A DNA stretch of 64,000 nt from Ornithinimicrobium avium (lineage in GTDB: Bacteria; Actinomycetota; Actinomycetes; Actinomycetales; Dermatophilaceae): contig NZ_CP031229.1 of NCBI RefSeq assembly GCF_003351765.1, positions 1,550,001-1,614,000 of the forward strand, given 5' to 3'. Below are positions 47,374 to 56,172 of this stretch, in pieces; within the stretch, counting starts at the first letter, position 1; each line of letters begins with the position of its first letter. The notes beneath the pieces are model-generated. The model had not been told where the DNA came from. It saw nothing but the letters and a program-made list of their open reading frames with translations, and searched no databases. Position numbers and translations under genes: made by a program.

Positions 47374-48373
47374 GCTGGGCGAGCGGCTGCCGCGCGGTCG
47401 CCGGCTGGCCTTCTGGGCGCAGGCCGAGGTGGTGGCTGCCGCGACCGACCTGGCGGAGGTGATCGGCGGCGCGATCGCCCTGCACATCCTCTTCGGCATC
47501 CCGCTGCTGGCCGGAGGGGTGATCGTCGGGGTGGTCTCGATGCTGCTGCTGGCGGTGCAGACGCACCGCGGCCCGCGGCACTTCGAGTTCGTCATGAGCG
47601 GTCTGCTCGCCATCATCACCGTGGGGTTCGTGACCGGTCTGTTCCTCGGCCCGGTCGACTGGGGCGAGGCGGTGGCCGGCGTGCTCCCCAGGCTGGAGGG
47701 CACCCCGACGGTGCTGCTGGCGGCCAGCATGCTGGGGGCGACGGTGATGCCGCACGCGATCTACGCCCACTCTGCCCTGGCTCGGGACCGGCACGGTCTC
47801 CCACCTGCCCGTGCGGCGCTGCCGCAGCTGCTGACCGCGACCCGGTGGGACGTGCTGCTCTCCTTGCTGGTGGCCGGTTCGGTCAACATCGCGATGCTGC
47901 TCCTCGCTGCGGGCAACCTGTCCGGCGTGCCGGGGACGGACAGCATCGAGGGCGCCCACGCCGCGATCGTCGCGGCCCTGGGACCTGGTGTGGGCATCGC
48001 CTTCGGCGTCGGCCTGCTGGCCTCCGGGCTCGCGTCCACGTCGGTGGGCTGCTACGCGGGCTCGGCGATCATGGGTGGCCTGCTGCACGTGCGGCTCAGC
48101 GTCTTCACGCGCCGGCTCATCACGCTGGTCCCGGCACTGGTGGTCATCGCCGCCGGCGTCGACCCGACCTGGGCGCTCGTGCTGTCCCAGGTGCTGCTCA
48201 GCCTCGGCATCCCGTTCGCGCTGGTCCCGCTGGTCCGGCTGACCGGCGACCGGGCAGTGATGGGGGTGTTCGTCAACCGCGCCTGCGTCAGCGTCGTCGC
48301 CTGGGTCGTGGTCGCGCTGATCGTGGCACTGAACCTCGCGCTGCTCGTCCTGACCGCGGCCGGCGGCGGCTGA
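47374..48373 (+). pseudogene. mntH: NRAMP-family Mn2+/H+ transporter, 5' end removed by IS3
   Basis: In frame from the IS border: 'LGERLPRGRRLAFWAQAEVVAAATDLAEVIGGAIAL' is helix 3 and the start of helix 4 of NRAMP proteins, and 'LGATVMPHAIYAHSAL' is the conserved metal-site helix 6. The C-terminal helices are intact to TGA 48373. Missing are about 90-110 N-terminal residues, including helix 1 with the DPGN metal ligands, so it cannot transport. Frame continues backwards into the IS but without a proper start. The mntR regulator follows 8 bases later. Confidence 0.9.
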
Positions 48374-48381
48374 CCGCTGGC

Positions 48382-49071
48382 ATGGCTAGCCTTGTTGCCG
48401 TGGAGCTGAGCGAGATCACCCCTGTCGCCCAGGACTACCTCAAGGTCATCTGGTCGGCGACCGAGTGGGCCGGAGCCGCCATCACGACGACCGGTCTCGC
48501 GCGCCGGATGGGCACCACCGCGCCCAACGTGACCGACACCCTCAGGCGGCTGGCCAGCCAGGGGCTGGTGGAGTACACGCCGTACCGCCCGGTGGCGCTG
48601 ACCACCCTGGGCGAGCGGTATGCCGTCGCGATGGTCCGCCGCCACCGTCTGCTGGAGACCTTCCTGGTCACCAGCCTCGGCTACCGCTGGGAGGAGGTGC
48701 ACGACGAGGCCGAGCGCCTCGAGCACGCCGTCTCCGACACCATGATCGAGCGCATCTCCGCCCTGCTCGGCCATCCCGAGGCAGACCCGCACGGAGACCC
48801 CATACCCAGCGCCACGGGAAAGGTGCACCGACCACCGGGGGCGGCGCCCCTCGCGGACGTGTCGCAGGGCGAGTACGTCGTCGTCCGCGTCTCCGACAGC
48901 GATCCTGGAGTGCTGGTCCGGCTCAGCCGGCGGGGCGTGGCCCCGGGCGCACACCTGCGTGCGGCGGCCGGTGGGGTCGTTCGACCCGGCCGCGGAGGTG
49001 GGCACCCGACGGGGCTGACCGCGGAGGAGGTCGGCGCGATCTGGGTCGTGCCCGCCGGACCGACGACCTGA
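48382..49071 (+). CDS. mntR: DtxR/MntR-family metal-dependent transcriptional repressor
   Basis: An iron/manganese-responsive repressor of 229 residues. The winged helix (about 10-75) shows 'ITTTGLARRMGTTAPNVTDTLRRLASQGLVEY'. The dimer and metal domain (about 75-150) has 'AVAMVRRHRLLETFLVTSLGYRWEEVHDEAERLEHAVSD', with the metal-ligand Glu and His. A C-terminal FeoA/SH3-like domain ends the protein. ATG 48382 is used, GTG 48400 is an alternative. Position directly after mntH shows that the two were an operon; its main target is now disrupted. Confidence 0.92.
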   Translation: MASLVAVELSEITPVAQDYLKVIWSATEWAGAAITTTGLARRMGTTAPNVTDTLRRLASQGLVEYTPYRPVALTTLGERYAVAMVRRHRLLETFLVTSLGYRWEEVHDEAERLEHAVSDTMIERISALLGHPEADPHGDPIPSATGKVHRPPGAAPLADVSQGEYVVVRVSDSDPGVLVRLSRRGVAPGAHLRAAAGGVVRPGRGGGHPTGLTAEEVGAIWVVPAGPTT

Positions 49072-49123
49072 CCGGGTTGGTCGTGCGAGCCACCAGGGGG
49101 TCGGGACCGCTAGTGTCGGGCCC

Positions 49124-49558
49124 GTGGACGAGGCGACCGAGCCGGTGCCCTTCGAGGTCTACCAGGAGGGTGTCTACCTACACGGCACGAAGGCGAGCCT
49201 GGCTGTCGGAGAGATGCTCACGCCCGGCCGAGAATCGAACTTCCAGGCGGGTCGGCTCATGAACCACGTCTACTTCACCCAGACCCTGGACGCGGCGACC
49301 TGGGGTGCGGAACTGGCCGCCGGTCAGGGCCGGGGCCGCATCTACGTCGTCGAGCCGACGGGCGACTTCGAGGACGACCCCAACGTCACGGACAAGAAGT
49401 TCCCGGGCAATCCGACCCGGTCCTTCCGGACCCGCGAGCCGGTGCGCGTCGTGGGTGAGCTGACCCGCTGGGTCGGCCACCGTCCGGAGGAGGTGCAGAC
49501 GATGCGAGAGGGGCTCGCCGCCCTGCAGCGCGAGGGCAGGGCGCCGATCGAGGACTGA
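49124..49558 (+). CDS. arr: NAD+-rifampin ADP-ribosyltransferase
   Basis: Arr inactivates rifamycins by adding ADP-ribose. The 144-residue protein matches mycobacterial Arr along its length: 'YLHGTKASLAVGEMLTPGRESNF' with the NAD-binding His, 'LMNHVYFTQTLDAATWGAELAAG', and 'DPNVTDKKFPGNPTRSFRTREPVRVVGEL', containing the catalytic-site Asp. Chromosomal arr genes are common in environmental actinomycetes. GTG at 49124. It lies alone between mntR and a converging prsW-type gene. Confidence 0.96.
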   Translation: MDEATEPVPFEVYQEGVYLHGTKASLAVGEMLTPGRESNFQAGRLMNHVYFTQTLDAATWGAELAAGQGRGRIYVVEPTGDFEDDPNVTDKKFPGNPTRSFRTREPVRVVGELTRWVGHRPEEVQTMREGLAALQREGRAPIED

Positions 49559-49607
49559 GCGGCGCAGTCGGCGTGGCCCGCGCCCGGCACCGGCCGGGCG
49601 GTCCACG

Positions 49608-50855
49608 TCATACCCCCGGGACGAACACCCGGCGGTGGGCCGTGACCGTCTCCAGCAGCACCCGCTCGCGGCGCAGCCACTCGACGTCGCCGCCCCCCTC
49701 CTGCTCGAGGTGGTGGCGCACCATCGCCAGCTCGCCGCTCTCGTCCTGGAAGGCGGTCATCGCGGCCTGCGCGGGGCGTCCGCCGGCGGCGCGCGCCCAC
49801 CGGCGGGCCCGGCGCCGCTCGCCCGGGTCGGCCAGCATGGCGACCTCGGCGGGGGTGTACCAGCCGGCGAGGCCGTAACCGGTGAGCGAGTCGCGCAGGA
49901 TCCGCGACTCGCGGCGGCGGGCCCAGCGCAGCAGCAGGAGGAAGGCGACGAAGAGCGGCACCTGCACGACGACGAAGATCTCCAGGTAGGCGTCGGCCGC
50001 CACGACCGCGCTGTAGTTCCACAGCGCGTGCAGGAAGATGGCCGCAGCCAGGCCGATGAGGACGATCCATGCCGAGGACCAACGACGCCGGTGCGCGACC
50101 AGGCCGAGCGCCAGCCCGGTGCAGACCGTGAACATCGGGTGGGCGAACGGACTGACCAGGCAGCGCACGACGAACAGCCCGACCAGGCCGGGGGTGCCCA
50201 TCTCCACGTAGGCGCTGCCCAGGTAGAGGATGTTCTCGACGAAGGCGAACCCGGCCGCCACGATGCCGGCATAGACGATCCCGTCGGCCACGCCGTTGAA
50301 CTCCCGCCGCGCGCGCCAGAAGATCAGCAGCACTCCCAGCCCCTTGGCCATTTCCTCCACGACCGGTGCCACGACCACCGCGCCGAGCACGAGCGGGTCC
50401 TCGGCGTGCAGGCCGGCGAAGAAGGCGACGCCGAGCTCGTTGAGGACCAGCGCCAGGAGGGTGGAGATGAGCGCGCCCCAGAGGAAGGCGAACCACAGCA
50501 GCCGCCCGGGCTCCTGCTCCAGGCGGTCCACCCACAGGAAGGTGGGCACGACCACCCCGATCGCGATCGAGGCGCTGACGAGCGCCAGCCCCGCAGCGGT
50601 CAGACCCAGCAGGTCGAAGACGAGGCCGCCCATCACCAGCGCCGCCAGCCCGAAGACGGTCACGACCGCGCTGGTGACGATGATCCGCCGGATGAGCGGG
50701 CGCCGGGTGGCGTTGCGGGGCGAGGGGGCCTGCGGCTGGAGGGCCATCACGCGCTGCCAGGCGTCCCCCTGCTGCCCGGGGGTATGCGGCGAGCCGTCCG
50801 GGTGCGGCGGTCCCGCTGGCGGGGGCGACGTGGGCGTCGGGGCGGGCGGAGGCAT
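49608..50855 (-). CDS. PrsW-family intramembrane metalloprotease (415 aa)
   Basis: About eight membrane helices between residues 55 and 290. Family motifs are visible: 'VVAPVVEEMAKGLGVLLIF' (EExxK), 'AGFAFVENILYLGSA' (FxxxE), 'SPFAHPMFTVCTGLALG' (His motif) and 'LHALWNYSA' (second His). The N-terminus is a Pro-rich cytoplasmic region; the 120-residue C-terminus is charged and soluble. PrsW in Bacillus cleaves an anti-sigma factor; the substrate here is unknown. ATG at 50855. Confidence 0.92.
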   Translation of the reverse strand: MPPPAPTPTSPPPAGPPHPDGSPHTPGQQGDAWQRVMALQPQAPSPRNATRRPLIRRIIVTSAVVTVFGLAALVMGGLVFDLLGLTAAGLALVSASIAIGVVVPTFLWVDRLEQEPGRLLWFAFLWGALISTLLALVLNELGVAFFAGLHAEDPLVLGAVVVAPVVEEMAKGLGVLLIFWRARREFNGVADGIVYAGIVAAGFAFVENILYLGSAYVEMGTPGLVGLFVVRCLVSPFAHPMFTVCTGLALGLVAHRRRWSSAWIVLIGLAAAIFLHALWNYSAVVAADAYLEIFVVVQVPLFVAFLLLLRWARRRESRILRDSLTGYGLAGWYTPAEVAMLADPGERRRARRWARAAGGRPAQAAMTAFQDESGELAMVRHHLEQEGGGDVEWLRRERVLLETVTAHRRVFVPGV

Positions 50856-50899
50856 GGCCGCGAGGCTATCGCGAACCGGGGATGGCTACGCTCGGGTCC

Positions 50900-51505
50900 G
50901 TGACTGACGAGCGGATCGTGTGGATCGACTGCGAGATGACGGGGCTGGACACGCAGGACGACGCCCTGGTCGAGGTGGCCTGCCTGGTGACCGACGCCGA
51001 GCTCAACGTGCTGGGCGAGGGCGTGGACGTGGTGATCCGGCCGCCGCAGGAGGCGCTGGAGCAGATGGGCGACTTCGTCCGCGAGATGCACACCCGCTCC
51101 GGCCTGCTGCCCGAGCTGGAGTCCGGCATCACCCTGCAGGACGCGCAGGCCCGGGTGCTCGCCTACGTGCGCGAGCACGTCCCGGAGGGCCGCAGGGCTC
51201 CGCTGGGAGGCAACACGGTGAGCACGGACCGCGTCTTCCTGGCGCGCGACATGCCCGAGCTCGAGGCGCACCTGCACTACCGGATCATCGACGTCTCCTC
51301 GGTCAAGGAGCTCGCCCGGCGCTGGTATCCCCGCGCCTACTTCGCCTCCCCGCCCAAGACCGGCGGTCACCGGGCGCTCGGCGACATCCTGGACAGCATC
51401 GCCGAGCTGCGCTACTACCGCGAGGCGGTCTTCCTGCCACCCCCCGGTCTGGACAGCGTCGCGCTCAAGGCGATCGCCGCCCGGCACACGCACGTCGAGG
51501 GCTGA
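50900..51505 (+). CDS. orn: Oligoribonuclease
   Basis: Degrades 2-5-nucleotide RNA fragments and linear di-GMP. DEDDh motifs: 'VWIDCEMTGLD' (Asp and Glu), 'GGNTVSTDRVFLARDMPEL' with the middle Asp, and 'GGHRALGDILDSIAELRYY' with the final His and Asp. About 200 residues, normal. I use GTG 50900, which places the first motif where other Orn proteins have it; an in-frame ATG at 50882 would add six residues. Divergent from the prsW-type gene. Confidence 0.96.
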   Translation: MTDERIVWIDCEMTGLDTQDDALVEVACLVTDAELNVLGEGVDVVIRPPQEALEQMGDFVREMHTRSGLLPELESGITLQDAQARVLAYVREHVPEGRRAPLGGNTVSTDRVFLARDMPELEAHLHYRIIDVSSVKELARRWYPRAYFASPPKTGGHRALGDILDSIAELRYYREAVFLPPPGLDSVALKAIAARHTHVEG

Positions 51506-51556
51506 GCGCCGCCTGCCCTGTGGGCCCGGCGCCCGGCCACGTGGGACACTGCACGG

Positions 51557-52264
51557 GTGCCCGTCCCACCATCCCCGAGCGGGACCTCTCGATGGACGCG
51601 CGCGACTCTCGTCTTCGCCGTCACCCTCACCGTCCTGCTCGGCCTGGTGATCGCGCTGAGCTACCTGGGGCACGAGCTCTACGAGGCGGTCACCGAGGGG
51701 GACGGGGTCGCGGCGGTCGACCACCCGGTCCTGAACCGGGCCGTCGAGCTGCGCTCTCCCGCCCTGACGAACCTCGCGGTGGCGCTGACCCTGCTCGGGG
51801 GCAGGGTCGGTGCCCCGCTGCTCGCGCTCCTGGCCCTGGCGCTGCTGTGGTGGCGCCGCAGAGACTGGACCCCGCTGGCCCTGATCGGCGCCACCATGGG
51901 CGGGTCCCTGCTGCTCACCGTCTCGGGCAAGAGCTACGTGGGCCGCGTCCGTCCGCCGGCCGCGCTCGCCCTCCCGCCCTACGAGACGTCCCCGTCCTTC
52001 CCCAGCGGACACACCCTCAACGCCACCGCCCTGGCCGTCATCGTCGGCTACCTCGTGCTGGTGACCGTGCGCGGACGGGTCCTTCGCACGGCCATGGTCG
52101 TCGGGGCGGTGGTGCTCGCCGCAGGCGTCGGACTGAGCCGGGTCTACCTGGGCCAGCACTGGCTGACCGACGTGTTCGGCGGGTGGCTGGTGGGCGCGGC
52201 CTGGGCGCTCTGCGTCATCTCCGCCCACCGGCTGTGGCTGCAGGTCCGCTCCCCGGAGCGCTAG
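51557..52264 (+). CDS. PAP2-family membrane phosphatase (235 aa)
   Basis: A six-helix phosphatidic acid phosphatase-type enzyme. The three catalytic motifs are intact: 'KSYVGRVRP', 'SFPSGHTLNA', and 'SRVYLGQHWLTDVFGGWLVG'. It probably dephosphorylates undecaprenyl diphosphate or a phospholipid. GTG at 51557; the N-terminal 15 residues are polar, followed by the first helix. It follows orn by 51 bases. Confidence 0.92.
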   Translation: MPVPPSPSGTSRWTRATLVFAVTLTVLLGLVIALSYLGHELYEAVTEGDGVAAVDHPVLNRAVELRSPALTNLAVALTLLGGRVGAPLLALLALALLWWRRRDWTPLALIGATMGGSLLLTVSGKSYVGRVRPPAALALPPYETSPSFPSGHTLNATALAVIVGYLVLVTVRGRVLRTAMVVGAVVLAAGVGLSRVYLGQHWLTDVFGGWLVGAAWALCVISAHRLWLQVRSPER

Positions 52265-52361
52265 CGAGCGCGCACCCGGTCCTGGCACCGGTAGGACACC
52301 GCATTTTCCGCCTGACGGTAATGTCGGGTGACCCATCCCGCGAGCCAGGAGAGGAACTGCT

Positions 52362-53219
52362 GTGCAGCAGACGCGACCCCCGGTGCTGGTGCTGGGCGCG
52401 ACCGGCGGCCAGGGTGGAGCCGTCGTCGACGCGCTCCTGACCCACCGGTCCCCGGTCCGGGCCCTGGTCCGCGACCCTGCCTCGCCCGCGGCGCGCCGTC
52501 TGCGGTCGAGGGGCGTGGAGGTGGTTCCCGGCTCCCTCGACGACCGCGATTCGCTGAGCACCGCCATGCGTGGCGTCGCCAACGTCTTCGCCGTGACGAC
52601 CCCGTTCGAGGCGGGCGCGGAGGCGGAGGTCGCCCAGGGACGTGCGATCCTGGGAGCGGCAGGGGACGCTCGCGTGCCGCACCTGGTGCTGAGCTCGGTG
52701 GCGGGTGCCGACGAGGACAGCGGCGTGCCGCACTTCGAGAGCAAGGCCGTCATCGAGCGCGAGCTCGTGGCGGGGCAGGTGCCGCACACCATCCTGGGTC
52801 CCGTCTACTTCTTCGACAACGCGCTGGGTGGGAAGAGGCAGATCCTCGAAGGGGTCCTGGAGCTTCCGCTGCCCGCGGACCGCCCGCTGCAGCAGCTCGC
52901 CCGCCGCGACCTGGGCCGGTTCGCCGCTGCGGTGCTGCTCTCGCCGGAGGCGTTCGCGGGGCGGCGCATCGAGCTGGCCAGCGACGATCCCACTCCGGCC
53001 CGGATGGCGACCGCCCTGGGGTCGGCGCTCGGCCGACAGGTGCGGCACGAGGAGATACCGCTGAGCTCGATCGACGACCCGGACATGCACGCCATGTGGC
53101 GGTTCCTGGCGGACAAGGGCTACCGCGTCGACCTGCCCGCGCTGCACGGCGCCCACCCCGACCTATCCTGGACCTCGTTCGCCGACTGGGCGTCGATGAG
53201 CATGGAAGACGAATCATGA
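52362..53219 (+). CDS. NmrA-like NAD(P)-binding protein (285 aa)
   Basis: A short-chain-dehydrogenase fold of the NmrA/HSCARG type. The nucleotide-binding loop is 'VLVLGATGGQGGAVVDALL' (about residues 8-26), followed by 'VRALVRDPASPAARRL' and 'VVPGSLDDRDSL', all typical. The usual YxxxK pair is replaced by a 'FESKAVIE' segment, consistent with redox sensing or non-dehydrogenase roles. GTG at 52362. Its TGA overlaps the ATG of the DUF5996 gene, so the two are coupled. Confidence 0.88.
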   Translation: MQQTRPPVLVLGATGGQGGAVVDALLTHRSPVRALVRDPASPAARRLRSRGVEVVPGSLDDRDSLSTAMRGVANVFAVTTPFEAGAEAEVAQGRAILGAAGDARVPHLVLSSVAGADEDSGVPHFESKAVIERELVAGQVPHTILGPVYFFDNALGGKRQILEGVLELPLPADRPLQQLARRDLGRFAAAVLLSPEAFAGRRIELASDDPTPARMATALGSALGRQVRHEEIPLSSIDDPDMHAMWRFLADKGYRVDLPALHGAHPDLSWTSFADWASMSMEDES

Positions 53220-54160
53220 CTGGACAGACCACGCAGACCGAGCAGGTGTGGCCGAGCCTGCGGGTGGAGGACTGGACCGCGACCCGCGACACCTTGCACA
53301 TGTGGACCCAGATCGTGGGCAAGATCCGGCTGGCCCACGCACCACTGGTCAATCACTGGCGGCAGGTGACGCTGTACGTCAGCCCGCGCGGACTGACGAC
53401 ATCGACGATCCCGTACGGCGCACGTGCCTTCGACATCGAGTTCGACTTCGTCGACCACCAGCTGCGCATCCGCCTCGACGACGGTCGGACCCGGACGGTC
53501 GCACTGGCGCCCTAGCCGGTGGCGGTGTTCCACGCCGAGGTCATGAAGGCGCTTGAGGAGCTGGGCCTGCAGACACAGATCCAGTCGGGACCCAACGAGG
53601 TCGACCCGGCCATCCCGTTCGCCGAGGACTACGAGCACGCCTCCTACGACGCCGAGGCCGCGCACCTGTTCTGGCGGCAGCTGGTCCAGGCCGACCGTGT
53701 GCTCCACCAGTTCCGGGCGCACTTCCTCGGCAAGGTCAGCCCGGTGCACTTCTTCTGGGGCGCCATGGACCTGGCCTGCACCCGCTTCTCCGGCGGGACG
53801 GCGCCCACGCACCCCGGTGGCGCCCCCAACTGTGCTGACTGGGTGATGGAGGAGGGCTACTCCCACGAGCTGAGCAGCTGCGGGTTCTGGCCAGGGGGCG
53901 GGGAGGAGGGTGCGTTCTACTCCTACGCCTACCCGGGCCCGGACGGTTTCGCCGATCACCCCGTCGGCCCCGAGGGAGCCTTCTTCAGCCAGGAGTTCGG
54001 TCAGTTCCTCCTGCCGTACGAGGTGGTGCGCACCGCGCCCGACCCCGACCGGACGCTGCTGGAGTTCTTGCAGTCCACCTACGAGGCCGCCGCCGATCTG
54101 GGCGGGTGGGACAGGGAGTCGCTGGAGGACGATCCGTCCCGCCTGGACCACCTCCGCTGA
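53216..54160 (+). pseudogene. DUF5996 family protein interrupted by an in-frame amber codon
   Basis: The first part (ATG 53216, 'VWPSLRVEDWTATRDTLHMWTQIVGKIRLA') and the second part ('HAEVMKALEELGLQTQIQSGPNEVDPAIPF' to 'LGGWDRESLEDDPSRLDHLR') are the two halves of one family of about 310 residues. They are in the same frame, separated only by TAG at 53513-53515. A GTG at 53519 could restart the second half. Both halves are otherwise well preserved, so the stop is recent, an error, or is read through. Family function is unknown. Confidence 0.8.
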
Positions 54161-54205
54161 CGCGGCAACATCTCCCCCACAGTCCTGGAGCGGAAGCGGA
54201 CAGTG

Positions 54206-54874
54206 ATGGATGCAGGACCAGCTGACTTCATGGACCCGGCGCGACTGGCCGAGACCGGACGCGTCGAGGCCTTCAGCGACGGCGTGTTCGCGATCGTCAT
54301 CACGCTGCTGGTCCTGGACCTGCGCGCGCCCGACTCCGAGCCGTCCGGCCTGCTGAGGGACCTTCTGGCGCAGTGGCCGGCATACCTGGGCTACCTGACC
54401 TCGTTCCTCTACGTCGGTGTCATCTGGCTCAACCACCATGCCCTGTTCAACCGTGTCCAACGGGTCGACAAGGGCCTCAACCTGACCAACCTCACCCTGT
54501 TGCTCACCACGGTGGTCCTGCCCTTCCCCACCTCCGTGCTCGCGACCGCGACGCAGGACGGCGACCCGCGCAACATCAGTGTGGCCGTCGCGCTCTACGC
54601 CCTGGTCGCAGGGTTGATGTGCGCCTCGTGGCTGCTGATCTTCTCCTACCTCAACCGTCACTCGCATCTCCTGGTGGGCGTGGACTCCTCGTTCTTCGCC
54701 CGGGAGAGGCTGCGTGCATGGACCGGCGTGGTGGGCTATGCCGCAGCGGGCGTGCTGGGATTCCTGACCCCCGTCGCGGTGCCGCTCGTGGTGCTGCTGG
54801 CCCTTCCGGTCTTCTACTTCCTGACCAGCCACGGCCTCTCCCGGTGGCCGCGGGCGCGGGCAGGCGCCGCGTGA
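54206..54874 (+). CDS. TMEM175/DUF1211-type membrane protein (potassium-channel-like)
   Basis: About six helices in 222 residues. The N-terminal 'RVEAFSDGVFAIVITLLVLDL' carries the FSD motif that lines the pore in TMEM175 channels; 'YVGVIWLNHHALFNRVQRVDKGLNLTNLTLL' follows as in other bacterial members. Bacterial TMEM175 proteins conduct K+. The ATG at 54206 is used; an ATG directly before it (54203) is equivalent. GGAAGCGGA stands about 10 bases upstream. Confidence 0.88.
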   Translation: MDAGPADFMDPARLAETGRVEAFSDGVFAIVITLLVLDLRAPDSEPSGLLRDLLAQWPAYLGYLTSFLYVGVIWLNHHALFNRVQRVDKGLNLTNLTLLLTTVVLPFPTSVLATATQDGDPRNISVAVALYALVAGLMCASWLLIFSYLNRHSHLLVGVDSSFFARERLRAWTGVVGYAAAGVLGFLTPVAVPLVVLLALPVFYFLTSHGLSRWPRARAGAA

Positions 54875-54941
54875 CCGCCGTGGTGACGTGCTCGCCGACG
54901 ACGCTACGTCCGGCGCAGTGCGCTCCACGTCCTGACCGGCC

Positions 54942-55223
54942 GACGCGGGCGTGGTCGCTCTCGGCGGTCCACTCGAGAAATGCGACCTTCCCGTCGCACA
55001 GCACGTTGGTGTAGGTGTACGGCGCGTTCGGGAGTTCCTCCGACAGCAGTCGGGCCAGCTCGCGCACCCCCTCGCGTCCACGGAACACTCCTCGTCGCTC
55101 GAGCACGACACAGTCCGGTGAGACGTTGCGCGCGATGTCGTCCTCGAAGCGGTGCTCGCCGGCGAGCCGAAGGTGGTCCTCGAAGACCTCCTTCGTCGAG
55201 CGGCGCCGCAGTTCCTCCGACAT
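54942..55223 (-). pseudogene. SnoaL-like domain gene, 3' part lost
   Basis: From ATG 55223: 'EVFEDHLRLAGEHRFEDDIARNVSPDCVVLE', then 'GVFRGREGVRELARLL' and 'APYTYTNVLCDGKVAFLEWTAESD', which is the first two thirds of a SnoaL/NTF2-like domain. After about residue 94 the family pattern stops. The frame stays open to 54651, antisense through the TMEM175 gene, but that part is low-complexity Arg/Pro/Gly and does not look like protein. The last strands of the sheet are missing, so this is probably a truncated gene. Confidence 0.55.
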
Positions 55224-55592
55224 GAGCAGTCCCCTTCCGTCTGGCCGACCCGAGACCGGGCTTGCCGTGAGACAGATTCCACCGCAGTGACGATCTCGTC
55301 GCAAGACCTCGGGGGCCGTCGCGTGCTGAGACCGGTCAGCCGGAGTCGCGCCTCGAACCGCGTAGGCGCTGCGGCCCGTAGGCGGAAAGACCCCGGATTC
55401 CGCACCGTTGCGCGGAATCGGGGGCCTGACCTGCTGTGACGTGGATCACGTCATTCCTCTACGGGTGAGTGACGGGAATCTCACCTGAATCTCGCTGACC
55501 TGCGACGCTGCAGCCACTACGCGGTCCGTGTCAGCAGTGTGACAGTTCGCCACGCTGCCCGACGACTCCCGACTGGCGTGCCGGGCCGAGGT
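55224..55592. other. Gene-free stretch between two gene remnants
   Basis: Upstream region of the SnoaL-like remnant and DNA next to a transposase fragment. A hairpin CCCCGATTCCGCGC-like repeat with a G/C-rich loop lies around 55390-55425 (GACCCCGGATTCCGC ... GCGGAATCGGGGG) and could be a terminator or regulatory stem. No coding region supported. Confidence 0.4.
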
Positions 55593-55721
55593 CCAGCGTC
55601 GTGGTGGCGCGGCGACCAGGCCTTCCTGGCGCATGATGTCGCGGACCAGGTCGAGCCCGGCGCTTCCGACCCGCGGGTCGTCGCTGCGGGTGAGGACCGC
55701 GTGCACCCGGCGGGCGCCGTA
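55593..55721 (-). pseudogene. IS3-type transposase OrfB fragment
   Basis: The peptide 'YGARRVHAVLTRSDDPRVG' followed by 'AGLDLVRDIMRQEGLVAAPPRRW' is the HTH_21 segment found in IS3 OrfB proteins before the integrase core. Nothing else of the transposase is present. It is not derived from the complete IS3 element in this window, whose OrfB has a different sequence here. Confidence 0.55.
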
Positions 55722-55826
55722 GGGTGCCGCGGCTCCTGGGCCATTCAACTACGCGCCTCCACCGTCGCGCCCCGCCTCGGACGCCGGGCAGGCCCGAAAG
55801 CATTACGATCCAAGCGAAAGACACTG

Positions 55827-56054
55827 TCACACTGGCGGGAGCGTCCTGCGGCCACGCAGCCATGCGTGCAATGTCGCGGGCCGCAAGCCTGCTGCCGCTG
55901 CGACGGCTGAAAGAGTGGCCCCGGCGGCGATCGCGACGTCCGCGTGGAGCACGACTCTGGCGCGCGCAACCTCCAGCTCCCGGCCCGCCTCCTCGACGCG
56001 CTCAACCGCACGTCTCACCTTCAGTGCGTCATCCCCGGCCAGCATGCGCCCCAC
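55827..56054 (-). CDS. Small helix-turn-helix-like protein (75 aa)
   Basis: A short helical protein. The first half is charged and coiled-coil-like ('DDALKVRRAVERVEEAGRELEVARARV'); the second has 'TLSAVAAAAGLRPATLHAWLRGR', which fits a helix-turn-helix. Start is GTG at 56054 or ATG at 56045. It lies on the same strand downstream of two unknown genes and could be a regulator carried by the same element. No named family. Confidence 0.5.
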   Translation of the reverse strand: MGRMLAGDDALKVRRAVERVEEAGRELEVARARVVLHADVAIAAGATLSAVAAAAGLRPATLHAWLRGRRTLPPV

Positions 56055-56172
56055 GGTAACCCGGGATACTGGCTCTCCCCGTCCGTGATCGGGCGGCCAT
56101 ACTTACGTCGGGGCCGCTATTGAGCGGATGGTCCACTCGTCGGCGCGGAGCCGCAAGGGTCCTCCGTATGCG

